Shown: in pieces, positions 1 to 7,761 of the stretch
Layout of the letters: each line of letters starts with the position of its first letter
Numbering within the stretch: position 1 is the stretch's first letter
Assembly (NCBI GenBank): GCA_002337385.1
Contig: DDFY01000026.1
Span: forward strand, 56,257 to 79,314
DNA from: Erythrobacter sp. UBA1916
Lineage (GTDB): Bacteria; Pseudomonadota; Alphaproteobacteria; Sphingomonadales; Sphingomonadaceae
DNA: 23,058 nucleotides
Direction: 5' to 3'
Program-made: the position numbers and the translations under genes
Notes under the pieces: model-generated
Told to the model about the DNA's origin: nothing
Databases searched by the model: none
The model's input: the letters and a program-made list of their open reading frames with translations, nothing else

Positions 1-26
1 GGGGCCGACATCGTGATGTCGGCCCC
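1..26 (-). terminator. Terminator-like hairpin after the TonB receptor gene
   Basis: Positions 1-11 (GGGGCCGACAT) and 16-26 (ATGTCGGCCCC) are perfect reverse complements around a 4-nt loop, giving an 11-bp GC-rich stem. It begins 12 nt beyond the stop codon of the minus-strand receptor gene, where a rho-independent terminator would sit. Any U-tract on the minus strand would lie outside the window, so the terminator call cannot be completed. Confidence 0.65.
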
Positions 27-38
27 CGCAGGTTCACC

Positions 39-2945
39 TTAGTACTTGATGCTCAGGCCGAGGCGGAAGGTCCGGCCCAGCGTGTCGTAAAGCGAGCGGT
101 TCGTTTGCGGATAGGCCTCGGTGTTGTTTCCGAACGGACCGTTACCGATCAGCACCGGAGCGCGATCGAACAGGTTCTTCACCGCAAACAGCGCCGTTGC
201 CTCAACTCCGCCAATGTCGAAATCGTAGGTGAAGTTGCTGTCGAGGTAGAAGGTGCCCTTGATCGAGTTGGTGTTGATCGTGCGGTTCAGGTTGTCGCTG
301 GTGGGACAGCCGGTGGTGCATTCGATCCAGTCGTTGTCATAGACGCCATCGCCAAAGCCGCGGCCCACGAAGACGGCGGAGAAGCCGCTGTCGAAAGCGT
401 AACCTGCCGATACACGATAGACGAGTGTCGGAATGCCGCCGCCGTCGTTAACACCGGCGATGTCGTTCACCTCGAAGCCCGAGTCCGAAACATTCTCGAT
501 GGTGTAGGTCGCGAGGCCTCGCAGGGTCAGCGCGCCCGGACCGACCGGAGCACGGTAACTGGCCTCGAAGTCGAACCCGCGCGCCTTCTGGCTGGCGAAG
601 TTGATCGGGTAGCGGTTGATGAACTCGACGTCGGTATCAGAGCCAGCCTCGTAGATGATGAAGTCGCACAGTTCCGGCTGGCTTCCATCGAAGCAGAGGT
701 CGACGGTCTGCTGTGCAGTAATCGTCGAGATGGCCCCCTTGATGTCGATATCGAAGTAGTCGACCGAGGCGGTGAAGCCGGGCATGAACATCGGCGTGAA
801 GACCACGCCGAGGCCAAGTGTATCGGCTTTTTCAGGCTCCAGATTGGGATTGCCGAGCGTGCGTTCGACGAACTCTTCGGGACGGACACCGCCGCCGGCG
901 AGCGGAATGTTGACCGCGTTGGTGCGCGCGGTGCCAGCGTCGAACAGTTCGAGCAGGTTGGGCGCGCGGATGTCCCGCGAAAGCGTGCCGCGGAAGCGGA
1001 GGTCGTCGATCGGCTGCCAGGAAAGGCCCGCCTTCCAGGTCGTCACCGTGCCCGAAGTCGAATAGTCGGTGACGCGAACCGCGCCGTTGAACTCGGCTCC
1101 AAAGCCTAGCGGAACGAGCGCTTCGACATAGCCTTCCTTCACGTTCACGCTGCCGGTGGTGACCCGGTAGTTACCGTAAAGGAAGCGGTTGAGGTTGACC
1201 GGGTCGATGTAGCCGCCGACCGAGTCTTCACGGTATTCACCGCCGAAGGCGATGCTGACCGGGCCAGCCCAGGTGTTGAACAGCTCGCCAACCGAGAAGT
1301 TCAGCGCGACGACGTCCTGCTTGATCTCCTGCTGACGCGAGGGATAGACCTCGAACAGGAAGTTGAGCGCCTCCTGCGTCACACCGCCCACGCCGAGCCG
1401 GTTGATCGGCACGCAGCCGGGCAGGTCGTTCGTAGCGTCGGCATCGGTGTTGACCCGGCACTGGATGGTGCCGCCCGAGAACACCGCATCCTGCATCGCG
1501 GCGAGGCGTGAGTTTTCCCAGGTGTTGATCAGCATTTCGTCGGTCTTGGCTTCGCCATGCTGGAAGTACGTATCCCAGTCGACCTCGAGACCGGCGAGGC
1601 CGAAGAACCCGTTGGCGCCGACGACATAGCGCGAAACCTCACGGGTGTTGTTGCCGCCAGCAGCGGGAATGCCGGCATTCGAGGTTCCCATGCGGATCGC
1701 GGTGATCGGTTCCGCCGCAGTGGCGTTGTAATCTGCGATCTGGGCCGCGAGTTCGGGCGGCAGGAAGGCGTTGTCGATGGCGATATCGACGTTCACCGAA
1801 GGCGTCTGCTGATAGTAGCTCTTGCCTTCGAACTTGTTGTAGCTTGCCTGTGCGAAGACTTCGAAGGACGGGGTGATCTCGTAGCTGAGGCGTCCGAACA
1901 GCCCGATACGATCCTCGTCGTTGGCGAGCGAGTTAGAACCGACGTGGCCCTGGCCGGAATACCTGTAGTCGCCGCCGACCATCCACTGCCCAGACACCTC
2001 GCCGAAGTTGAGTTGGTTGGTTGAGGCCAGGCCGGTCGCGTTGTCGATGGTCCCGAAATAGGTGCCGCCGAACGGGCAGGAGGCGGCGTCATCTCCGGCG
2101 CGGCAGCCGGTAATCAGGCCGCCAGGGGTCAGGTTGGACGAACCGATCCCCGCTTGCACGATGCGCGAGGGCAGACCGTTGCCCGGGACATAGGCGGGAT
2201 TGTTGATCATGAAGTAGCCCGAATCGTTCCAGGCGCGATCAATGAAGTCCTTACCGGTCTGGTTGAAGTACTCGCCGCTCACGATGAGGTGGCCGCGGCC
2301 ATCGGCGAATTCGGTGCCGAGGGTCAGCTGGGCAAGGTGGTTGGGCACGTCAGAATAGGTGGTGACACCATATTCGTAACTGGCCTTGATGCCGGTGAAG
2401 TCCTTGTCGAGGATGAAGTTGACGACACCTGCGACAGCGTCCGAACCGTAGACCGACGACGCACCGCCGGTGACCACCTCGACGCGCTCGATCAGAGCTT
2501 GCGGGAAGGTGTTGATGTCGACGAGGCCGTCCGAGGTCGAGCCGACCGAGCGCATGCCGTCAAGCAGTACCAGCGTACGCGACTGTCCGAGTGAGCGCAG
2601 GTTCAGGGCCGAGATGCCCGACTTGCCGTTGGAGAGGCTGCCGGAGTTCGTAACAGCGGTCTGGCTGCCGTTGACCGAGGGCAGGGTGTTGACGAAGTCC
2701 GCAATGTTGGCGGGGGCTTCGGCGTCAATTTCCTCGCCCGAGATGACCGAGAGCGGAGTCGGTGCATTGGAACCGTCGCGCACGACGCGGCTACCGGTGA
2801 CCACGATGCGAGTGCTGTCTTCGCCGTCCTGGGCAAGGGCAGCGCTCGGCATCAAGGCGAGGCCGGCCATGCTGGCGGCAGAAGCAAGAAGGCTGACGCG
2901 GGCGAGGCCTGCGGCACGGGTTGTGACGGAAAGCGGATTACTCAT
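39..2945 (-). CDS. TonB-dependent outer membrane receptor
   Basis: This encodes a 968-residue outer-membrane active transporter that would import a ligand using TonB/ExbBD energy. Residues 1-38 form a signal peptide ending ALA before QDGED. A TonB box-like TRIVVTG (about 45-51) follows, then the plug domain with the family hallmarks LVLLDGMRSVG and IERVEVVTGGASSVYGSDAV, then a long 22-strand-type barrel ending in an aromatic residue (GLSIKY). Several Cys pairs lie in predicted extracellular loops, for example GCRAGDDAASC. The start at 2945 is preferred over an in-frame ATG five codons earlier, because a GGGGG stretch lies about 8 nt before it. The architecture matches the large sphingomonad receptors often linked to peptide or complex organic substrates. 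The ligand cannot be read from sequence; the protease/glycine-cleavage neighbours suggest peptides (inference). A hairpin follows the stop codon. Confidence 0.93.
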   Translation of the reverse strand: MSNPLSVTTRAAGLARVSLLASAASMAGLALMPSAALAQDGEDSTRIVVTGSRVVRDGSNAPTPLSVISGEEIDAEAPANIADFVNTLPSVNGSQTAVTNSGSLSNGKSGISALNLRSLGQSRTLVLLDGMRSVGSTSDGLVDINTFPQALIERVEVVTGGASSVYGSDAVAGVVNFILDKDFTGIKASYEYGVTTYSDVPNHLAQLTLGTEFADGRGHLIVSGEYFNQTGKDFIDRAWNDSGYFMINNPAYVPGNGLPSRIVQAGIGSSNLTPGGLITGCRAGDDAASCPFGGTYFGTIDNATGLASTNQLNFGEVSGQWMVGGDYRYSGQGHVGSNSLANDEDRIGLFGRLSYEITPSFEVFAQASYNKFEGKSYYQQTPSVNVDIAIDNAFLPPELAAQIADYNATAAEPITAIRMGTSNAGIPAAGGNNTREVSRYVVGANGFFGLAGLEVDWDTYFQHGEAKTDEMLINTWENSRLAAMQDAVFSGGTIQCRVNTDADATNDLPGCVPINRLGVGGVTQEALNFLFEVYPSRQQEIKQDVVALNFSVGELFNTWAGPVSIAFGGEYREDSVGGYIDPVNLNRFLYGNYRVTTGSVNVKEGYVEALVPLGFGAEFNGAVRVTDYSTSGTVTTWKAGLSWQPIDDLRFRGTLSRDIRAPNLLELFDAGTARTNAVNIPLAGGGVRPEEFVERTLGNPNLEPEKADTLGLGVVFTPMFMPGFTASVDYFDIDIKGAISTITAQQTVDLCFDGSQPELCDFIIYEAGSDTDVEFINRYPINFASQKARGFDFEASYRAPVGPGALTLRGLATYTIENVSDSGFEVNDIAGVNDGGGIPTLVYRVSAGYAFDSGFSAVFVGRGFGDGVYDNDWIECTTGCPTSDNLNRTINTNSIKGTFYLDSNFTYDFDIGGVEATALFAVKNLFDRAPVLIGNGPFGNNTEAYPQTNRSLYDTLGRTFRLGLSIKY

Positions 2946-3198
2946 GGATCGAACCCCCATTAATCTAGGTGTGTGTCGATCCTCCCCAAACGATAAAACG
3001 GGTCATTCTGCGGCTGCGGTGTTTCGTCCCTGATCGAAACTTGCCCAGCCGTGCGCCCTGGAGAATTTATAGTTCAATTCGGGCGCCCGGATGTCGCAAA
3101 GTTTGCGTCAATTCGGTTACTGTATGGGGGTATTCGTCAAAAAACGCCCAGATATGGACGAAATTCAATTTCAACTGAGTAAAGATTATTGTGATTCG
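2946..3198. promoter_or_regulatory. Intergenic region holding the receptor promoter (not resolved)
   Basis: This is 253 bp of AT-richer DNA between the receptor start and the Lrp stop, and it must carry the receptor's promoter unless the receptor is co-transcribed with the regulator. Visible structure includes a perfect 10-bp palindrome CGGGCGCCCG at 3080-3089, an inverted repeat TTCGTC (3133-3138) / GACGAA (3157-3162), a third TTCGTC at 3195-3200, and the related words TTCAATTCGG and GTCAATTCGG near 3072 and 3109. A minus-strand TATAAA-like box lies near 3068, but no convincing -35 partner at standard spacing was found. No ORF here looks genuine. Confidence 0.35.
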
Positions 3199-3696
3199 TC
3201 AACGCTGGCCCTCTGATTCGAGAATTACCGGTGCCACGCGCCTGTGTGCGACCTCGCGCATGAGGAACGAGGAGCGGATTTTCGATACGTAAGGCAGCTT
3301 GGAAAGCTCGCGCCGATAGACGTGATCGTACTCCTCGAAGCTGTGCACGTTGATGAGCATCATGAAGTCGTTCTCGCCCGAGATGAACGAGCAGAACGAC
3401 ATCGACGGGCAATCGAGCACGGCCTTCTCGAACTCCACCAGCGAGCTCTCTTCTTGCGAACTGAGCTGGATCAGCACTAAAGCAGTAATTGAGTAGCCAA
3501 GCTTTTTCTGGTCAATTATGGCGGCGTAACCGGAAATGACGCCAGCCTCCTCGAGAATCTTGCGGCGACGAGCGACCGCGGTGCTCGACAGGTTGACCTC
3601 CTCGCCCAGCGCGACATCGGCCGCGCGACCGTTGGCCACCAGGCCCTTCAAGACTCGTAAATCGGTACGATCCATGGATGCGATGGTGGATTTCAA
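3199..3696 (-). CDS. Lrp/AsnC-family transcriptional regulator
   Basis: A 165-residue regulator of the feast/famine family, which binds amino acids and controls transport or catabolic genes as dimers or octamers. The N-terminal winged HTH (about residues 8-58) reads MDRTDLRVLKGL...LGEEVNLSSTAVARRRKILEEAG. A RAM-type ligand domain follows (about 70-150) with the characteristic GENDFMMLINVHSFEEYDHV. The start is a TTG at 3696, preceded 7 nt upstream by AAAGGA. The in-frame ATG eight codons in (3675) gives the more usual family start MDRTDL but has no visible Shine-Dalgarno, so either is possible. The gene lies between the receptor (same strand) and the divergent protease-glycine cleavage operon, the usual position for a local regulator. 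The effector is probably an amino acid, perhaps glycine (inference). Confidence 0.93.
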   Translation of the reverse strand: MKSTIASMDRTDLRVLKGLVANGRAADVALGEEVNLSSTAVARRRKILEEAGVISGYAAIIDQKKLGYSITALVLIQLSSQEESSLVEFEKAVLDCPSMSFCSFISGENDFMMLINVHSFEEYDHVYRRELSKLPYVSKIRSSFLMREVAHRRVAPVILESEGQR

Positions 3697-3703
3697 CGAA
3701 ATA

Positions 3704-3709
3704 TCCTTT
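3704..3709 (-). promoter_or_regulatory. Ribosome binding site supporting the TTG start of the Lrp gene
   Basis: The minus strand reads AAAGGA here, 7 nt upstream of the TTG at 3694-3696. This favours the longer reading frame over the ATG at 3673-3675, which has no purine-rich sequence ahead of it. Confidence 0.55.
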
Positions 3710-3727
3710 CTTTCCGGCCGATATCAT

Positions 3728-3756
3728 AAATATGACTGCTAAACTTTTGCATATTT
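3728..3756. promoter_or_regulatory. Candidate operator: AAATATG-N15-CATATTT inverted repeat
   Basis: AAATATG (3728-3734) and CATATTT (3750-3756) are exact reverse complements with centres 22 bp apart, about two helical turns. They lie in the AT-rich gap between the divergent Lrp gene and the metalloprotease operon. Two-turn spacing of AT-rich half-sites is compatible with Lrp/AsnC-type binding and autoregulation, but no consensus for this particular regulator is known, so the assignment is inference. Confidence 0.4.
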
Positions 3757-3801
3757 CACGATAAACGCAATGGCTTTGGTGGTATTCCCCTTAATTGAAA
3801 T

Positions 3802-3821
3802 CCCCGCAATGTCTTGCGGGG
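3802..3821 (+). promoter_or_regulatory. Leader hairpin ahead of the metalloprotease-gcv operon
   Basis: CCCCGCAA (3802-3809) and TTGCGGGG (3814-3821) form a perfect 8-bp stem with a TGTC loop. It ends 18 nt before the chosen start codon at 3840, close to the GGGGG ribosome-binding stretch at 3831-3835. There is no T-run on the plus strand, so it is not a classical terminator for the operon. It could affect translation or mRNA stability. Confidence 0.4.
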
Positions 3822-3839
3822 CACCATCATGGGGGCATC

Positions 3840-6245
3840 ATGCGTTTTCTTTCAAACACTTCACGTCTGCGGACGGCTTCATCGTGCATGGCCCTGGGGC
3901 TGTCGGTCTTGTTCGCCAGCGCGCCCGCGCACGCGGAGGATCACCTGTTGGACCCTGCGACTCCGGCTGACAGCGGCGCGGTCTATTTCACGCTGCCAGC
4001 ACCGGACGCCGGGGGCGAATCGGATTGCTATATATATGCGACTTCGTTGCGCTCGGGGCTTGGCTCTCCTGACATGCGGCTTGATCGCGGGATGCTGGGG
4101 GGCGAGCAGCTGCTGTGCTTCCGCAAGGTGGGCACCCAGATTGCGGCGGTGTTCGAAAATCCCAAGTTCCAGGCCTCCGGCGATGCCGACACCGAGATCG
4201 GCGCCGAGGAGAGCTTCCCCACTGCGGTGGTCGCCATGCTGCCCATCGTGGCCGATAACGGCGCGGACGGCGTGGTGGTCGACATGTCGAAGTTCCTCAT
4301 GCGCGATTCGATCGACATTTCGGCGCGGCTGGCGCCCGGCGGCGACTACCGCGCTGCGCCCGGCCTTTCGGGCATCGACACCGCTTCGGTGAAGAGCTTC
4401 CCGCTCAACACCGAGATCGACACCATCCAGACCTTCACCAGCGCGCGGCCCAGGCGCGAGATGAACGAATTCTCGCCCGAACCGCGGGCGCTGACCTTCA
4501 TCGTCCACCATTCGTTTATCGAGCTGCCCGAGCCGGGTTTCGTGCCGCGCCTGGCCGATCCGCGCGCACCCGTGGGTGGCCCGATCATCTATGACTACGG
4601 CGCGCCGCTGGGCGAGCCGGTGGCCATACCGCTGGCGGCCCGTTTTCGTCTCGAGAAGGTCGATCCCAGTGCCGAGGCGAGTCCGGTGGTGAAGCCGATC
4701 GTGTTCTACATCGACCGCGCCGCGCCCGAGCCGGTGCGCACCGCGCTGATGGAAGGCGTCAACTACTGGGCCAGCGCCTTCGACAAGGCCGGATTTATCG
4801 GTGGCTTCCGCGCCGAGATCCTGCCCGAGGGGGCCGACCCGCTCGACGTGCGGTATAACATAGTCAATTGGGCTGACCGGATGACGCGCGGCTGGTCCTA
4901 CGGCGGCGGCATCCGCGATCCGCGCACGGGTGAGATCATCAAGGGCAACGTCGTGCTCGGCGCGCTGCGTGTGCGGCAGGACATCACGATCTTCGAAGGC
5001 CTCGTCGGCACCGCGCAGAACGGCACCGGCGGCCCGAACGACCCGGTCCGCGCCGCGCTCGACCGCATTCGTCAGCTTGGTGCGCACGAGGTCGGCCATG
5101 CGATCGGCTTCATGCACAACTTCGCCGGGTCCACGCAGGATCGCACCACGGTGATGGACTATCCCGGCCCGCGCATCCTGATCGAGGACGGCGAGATCAG
5201 CCTTGCCGATGCCTACAAGCGCGGCGGCGGCGCCTGGGACGACTACTCGGTCGACTGGCTTTACGGCACTGCCGAGGAAGCCGATGCCAAGGCGCTGGCG
5301 GCGGAGGAAATTGGGCTCGCTTTCTCGACCGATATCGACGGTCGCGATGCCGCTATGCCGAGCGCGGCGGCGAGCATGTGGGACGATGGCCCCGATCCGA
5401 TTGCCGCACTCGATCATATCGAGACAGTGCGCGCTATTGCGCTCACCAACTTCGGCGAGAACGTGCTGTTGCCGGGCCAACCGCTCGCCTTCTTGCGGCG
5501 CAAGTTCGTGCCGATCTGGCTGCTGCATCGCTACGATGTTGACGCGGCAGGCAAGCTGATCGGCGGCTATGCCTACGATTATAAGGTGGTGGGTGATAAT
5601 CACCCGCTGCCCGAATGGATCGATGCCGAAACCCAGCGGGCGGCGATGGCAGCCCTGATCGACACGCTCGACGAAGACTTCCTGACCGTGCCTGATCGGC
5701 TGCTGCCGATGCTGTCGGTGCCGATTACCCGCACCAGCGATCCGCAGTTCAACATCGAGGTGTTCCGCAATGCGGGCGCTGCGGCCTTTGATCCGCTGGT
5801 CGCCGCTGATGTGGCCGCGCAGATCACACTCGACAGCATGCTCGCGCCAGCGCGCCTTACCCGCATGGTCGAGCAGCATCGTCAGGATGCGGCGATGCCG
5901 GGCGTGACCGATCTGGTTGACGAACTGGTTTCAAATGTGATCAAAGCGCGCAGCAACGAGGTCGGCCGCCGGATCGCCTGGCGGACCGTGCTCTCGTTGG
6001 TGGAAGCTATGCGCAACGAAGACACTTCGCCCGAGGCGGCGGCCATCATCGCTGGCCGTCTCGACCTGCTTAAGGACGAGCTGGAGGATGCCAAGGGCGG
6101 TGTCGATGCCGATTGGGCGCACTATGTGGCCGATCTGCTCGACGATGACGATGCGCTCGTGGCAGTGCTTGAAGACAAGGAGGAGGCCCCGGAGATTCCG
6201 CCAGGAATGCCGATCGGCGGTTTCGGAGGCTGGTTCGATGACTGA
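3840..6245 (+). CDS. Secreted zinc-dependent metalloprotease (DUF4953/DUF5117-like)
   Basis: An 801-residue metzincin-like protease. Residues 1-32 (MRFLSNTSRL...SAPAHA) form a signal peptide, so the enzyme acts in the periplasm or outside the cell. The catalytic motif HEVGHAIGFMH supplies zinc ligands H416, H420 and H426 and the general base E417, followed by a Met-turn at M439 in TTVMDYP. The N-terminal half carries family blocks such as FIVHHSFIELPEPGF and PIVFYIDRAAPEPVRTAL, recalling proteins annotated as zinc-dependent metalloproteases with DUF5117 and DUF4953 domains (recognised from memory). An upstream in-frame start would add 15 residues ahead of the signal peptide and was rejected; GGGGG lies 4 nt before 3840. 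The gene heads the operon and overlaps gcvT by 8 bp, tying proteolysis to glycine catabolism. Its substrate is unknown; glycine-rich peptides are a guess. Confidence 0.9.
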   Translation: MRFLSNTSRLRTASSCMALGLSVLFASAPAHAEDHLLDPATPADSGAVYFTLPAPDAGGESDCYIYATSLRSGLGSPDMRLDRGMLGGEQLLCFRKVGTQIAAVFENPKFQASGDADTEIGAEESFPTAVVAMLPIVADNGADGVVVDMSKFLMRDSIDISARLAPGGDYRAAPGLSGIDTASVKSFPLNTEIDTIQTFTSARPRREMNEFSPEPRALTFIVHHSFIELPEPGFVPRLADPRAPVGGPIIYDYGAPLGEPVAIPLAARFRLEKVDPSAEASPVVKPIVFYIDRAAPEPVRTALMEGVNYWASAFDKAGFIGGFRAEILPEGADPLDVRYNIVNWADRMTRGWSYGGGIRDPRTGEIIKGNVVLGALRVRQDITIFEGLVGTAQNGTGGPNDPVRAALDRIRQLGAHEVGHAIGFMHNFAGSTQDRTTVMDYPGPRILIEDGEISLADAYKRGGGAWDDYSVDWLYGTAEEADAKALAAEEIGLAFSTDIDGRDAAMPSAAASMWDDGPDPIAALDHIETVRAIALTNFGENVLLPGQPLAFLRRKFVPIWLLHRYDVDAAGKLIGGYAYDYKVVGDNHPLPEWIDAETQRAAMAALIDTLDEDFLTVPDRLLPMLSVPITRTSDPQFNIEVFRNAGAAAFDPLVAADVAAQITLDSMLAPARLTRMVEQHRQDAAMPGVTDLVDELVSNVIKARSNEVGRRIAWRTVLSLVEAMRNEDTSPEAAAIIAGRLDLLKDELEDAKGGVDADWAHYVADLLDDDDALVAVLEDKEEAPEIPPGMPIGGFGGWFDD

Positions 6246-7374
6246 GGCCGCAACTCTGGAGGCCAAGGCCGAGCCTTTGCTACTCCCGCTTGATGGCTGG
6301 CACCGCGAGCAGGGCGGGCGGATGGTCGAATTCGCCGGTTATGCCATGCCGATCCAGTATGAAGGCATCATGGCCGAGCACGAATGGACGCGCACCAGCG
6401 CGAGCCTGTTCGATGTCAGCCATATGGGCCAGCTCACCATCGCCGGACCGGGCGCGGGGGCGGCGCTGGAAAAGCTGCTCCCGGCCGATCTGGGCGCGCT
6501 CAAGGAATGCCGCACGCGCTATTCTCTGCTGCTGGCGGACGATGGCGGCATCCTCGACGACTTGCTCATCACCCGCACCGGCGAGGACGCGTTCCGGCTG
6601 GTGGTGAACGGGGCGGTGAAGCACGACGATATCGCCTACCTGCGTTCGCGCCTGCCTGCTGAGGTGACGCTCGCCTACCATAACGAGATGGCGCTGATCG
6701 CGTTGCAAGGCCCGCTTGCGGCGTCTGTGCTCGACGATCTGCTGCCGGGCATTGCCGATGCGCTTCCGTTCATGGCGTCGGCGAGCCGTGGCTGTTCGGG
6801 CACGCACCTGATCGTATGCCGTTCGGGCTATACCGGCGAGGACGGGTTCGAGATCGCGGTTCCGGCGGACAAGGCCCGCGAGCTGGCCGATGCGCTGCTC
6901 GCCGATGCGCGGGTGAAGCCTGCAGGGCTGGGCGCGCGCGACAGCCTGCGGCTCGAAGCAGGTTTGCCGCTTTATGGTCACGACATGACCGCGAGCATCG
7001 ACCCGGTGAGCGCCGACCTCGCCTTCGCCATTTCCAAGCGGCGACGCTTGGAGGGTGGCTTTGCCGGGGCGGACAAAGTCCTGCCGCTGCTCGCCGAGGG
7101 CGCGCCCAGCAAGCGTGTCGGCATTGCCGTTGAGGGCAGGGCGCCCGCACGCGAAGGCGCGACGATCATGGTGGATGACCGCGTAGTCGGCGTCGTCACC
7201 TCTGGTGGTCATTCGCCCACGCTGGGCCGGCCCATCGCCATGGGCCTGGTCGAAGCGAGCCTCGCCGAGCCCGGCACCCAACTCCAAATCGACGTGCGCG
7301 GCCGCAAGCTCGCCGCCACGGTCGCACCACTTCCATTCGTACCCCACAACTACCGCCGCCAAGGAGGCAAATAA
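6238..7374 (+). CDS. gcvT: Glycine cleavage system T protein (aminomethyltransferase)
   Basis: A 378-residue cytoplasmic enzyme. It takes the aminomethyl group from lipoyl-H protein, releases ammonia and forms 5,10-methylene-tetrahydrofolate. The family blocks are in order: GGRMVEFAGYAMPIQY near the N-terminus, SLFDVSHMGQ, RLVVNGAVKHDD, ALQGPLA, CRSGYTGEDGFEI, and GLGARDSLRLEAGLPLYGHD, with the GcvT C-terminal barrel at the end. The ATG at 6238 lies inside the last codons of the protease gene, 8 nt after GGAGG at 6225-6229, so the two are probably translationally coupled. A longer reading frame starting at 6088 was discarded because its extra 50 residues only shadow the protease. The stop shares one base with the gcvH start. 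Confidence 0.97.
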   Translation: MTEAATLEAKAEPLLLPLDGWHREQGGRMVEFAGYAMPIQYEGIMAEHEWTRTSASLFDVSHMGQLTIAGPGAGAALEKLLPADLGALKECRTRYSLLLADDGGILDDLLITRTGEDAFRLVVNGAVKHDDIAYLRSRLPAEVTLAYHNEMALIALQGPLAASVLDDLLPGIADALPFMASASRGCSGTHLIVCRSGYTGEDGFEIAVPADKARELADALLADARVKPAGLGARDSLRLEAGLPLYGHDMTASIDPVSADLAFAISKRRRLEGGFAGADKVLPLLAEGAPSKRVGIAVEGRAPAREGATIMVDDRVVGVVTSGGHSPTLGRPIAMGLVEASLAEPGTQLQIDVRGRKLAATVAPLPFVPHNYRRQGGK

Positions 7375-7748
7375 TGACCCGCTACTTCACAACCGACCAC
7401 GAATGGATCGAGGTCGAGGGCACCAGTGCCACCGTGGGGATTACCGATCACGCGCAGGAACAGCTGGGCGATATCGTCTTCGTCGAGGTGCCTGCGGCAG
7501 GCACCGCCGTGGCCAAGGGCAAGGAAGCTGCCGTGGTGGAATCGGTCAAGGCGGCAAGCGACGTCTACAGCCCGATCACCGGCGAAGTGACCGAAGGCAA
7601 CGGTGCGCTTGAGGACGACCCTGCGCTCGTCAACACCGCCGCCGAAACCGACGGCTGGTTCTTCAAATCCACAATTGCCGATCCAGCGGAACTCGAAGGG
7701 CTGATGGACGCCGAGGCTTACGCCGCCTTCTGCGCCGATCTCGACTAG
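7374..7748 (+). CDS. gcvH: Glycine cleavage system H protein (lipoyl carrier)
   Basis: A 124-residue shuttle protein that carries the aminomethyl intermediate from P- to T-protein on a lipoyl arm. The N-terminus RYFTTDHEWIEVEG and the block GITDHAQEQLGDIVFVEVP are typical. The lipoylated lysine is K59 in VVESVKAASDVYSP. The length matches the family. The start codon overlaps the gcvT stop (TAATG), and the strong AAGGAGG at 7361-7367 lies inside gcvT, 6 nt before the ATG. This suggests high translation and coupling. Confidence 0.98.
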   Translation: MTRYFTTDHEWIEVEGTSATVGITDHAQEQLGDIVFVEVPAAGTAVAKGKEAAVVESVKAASDVYSPITGEVTEGNGALEDDPALVNTAAETDGWFFKSTIADPAELEGLMDAEAYAAFCADLD

Positions 7749-7761
7749 GACACAGCCACAC

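Noticed and set aside
3697..3839. A glycine riboswitch ahead of the protease-gcv operon
   Set aside because: Glycine riboswitches are common before gcv operons, but the 143-bp gap is AT-rich at one end and shows none of the aptamer's recognisable conserved purine-rich blocks. Only a simple 8-bp hairpin is seen.
3879..5879. A 666-codon open frame on the minus strand
   Set aside because: It lies entirely opposite the metalloprotease gene, is rich in R, H and G as expected for the antisense frame of GC-rich coding DNA, and has no recognisable domain.
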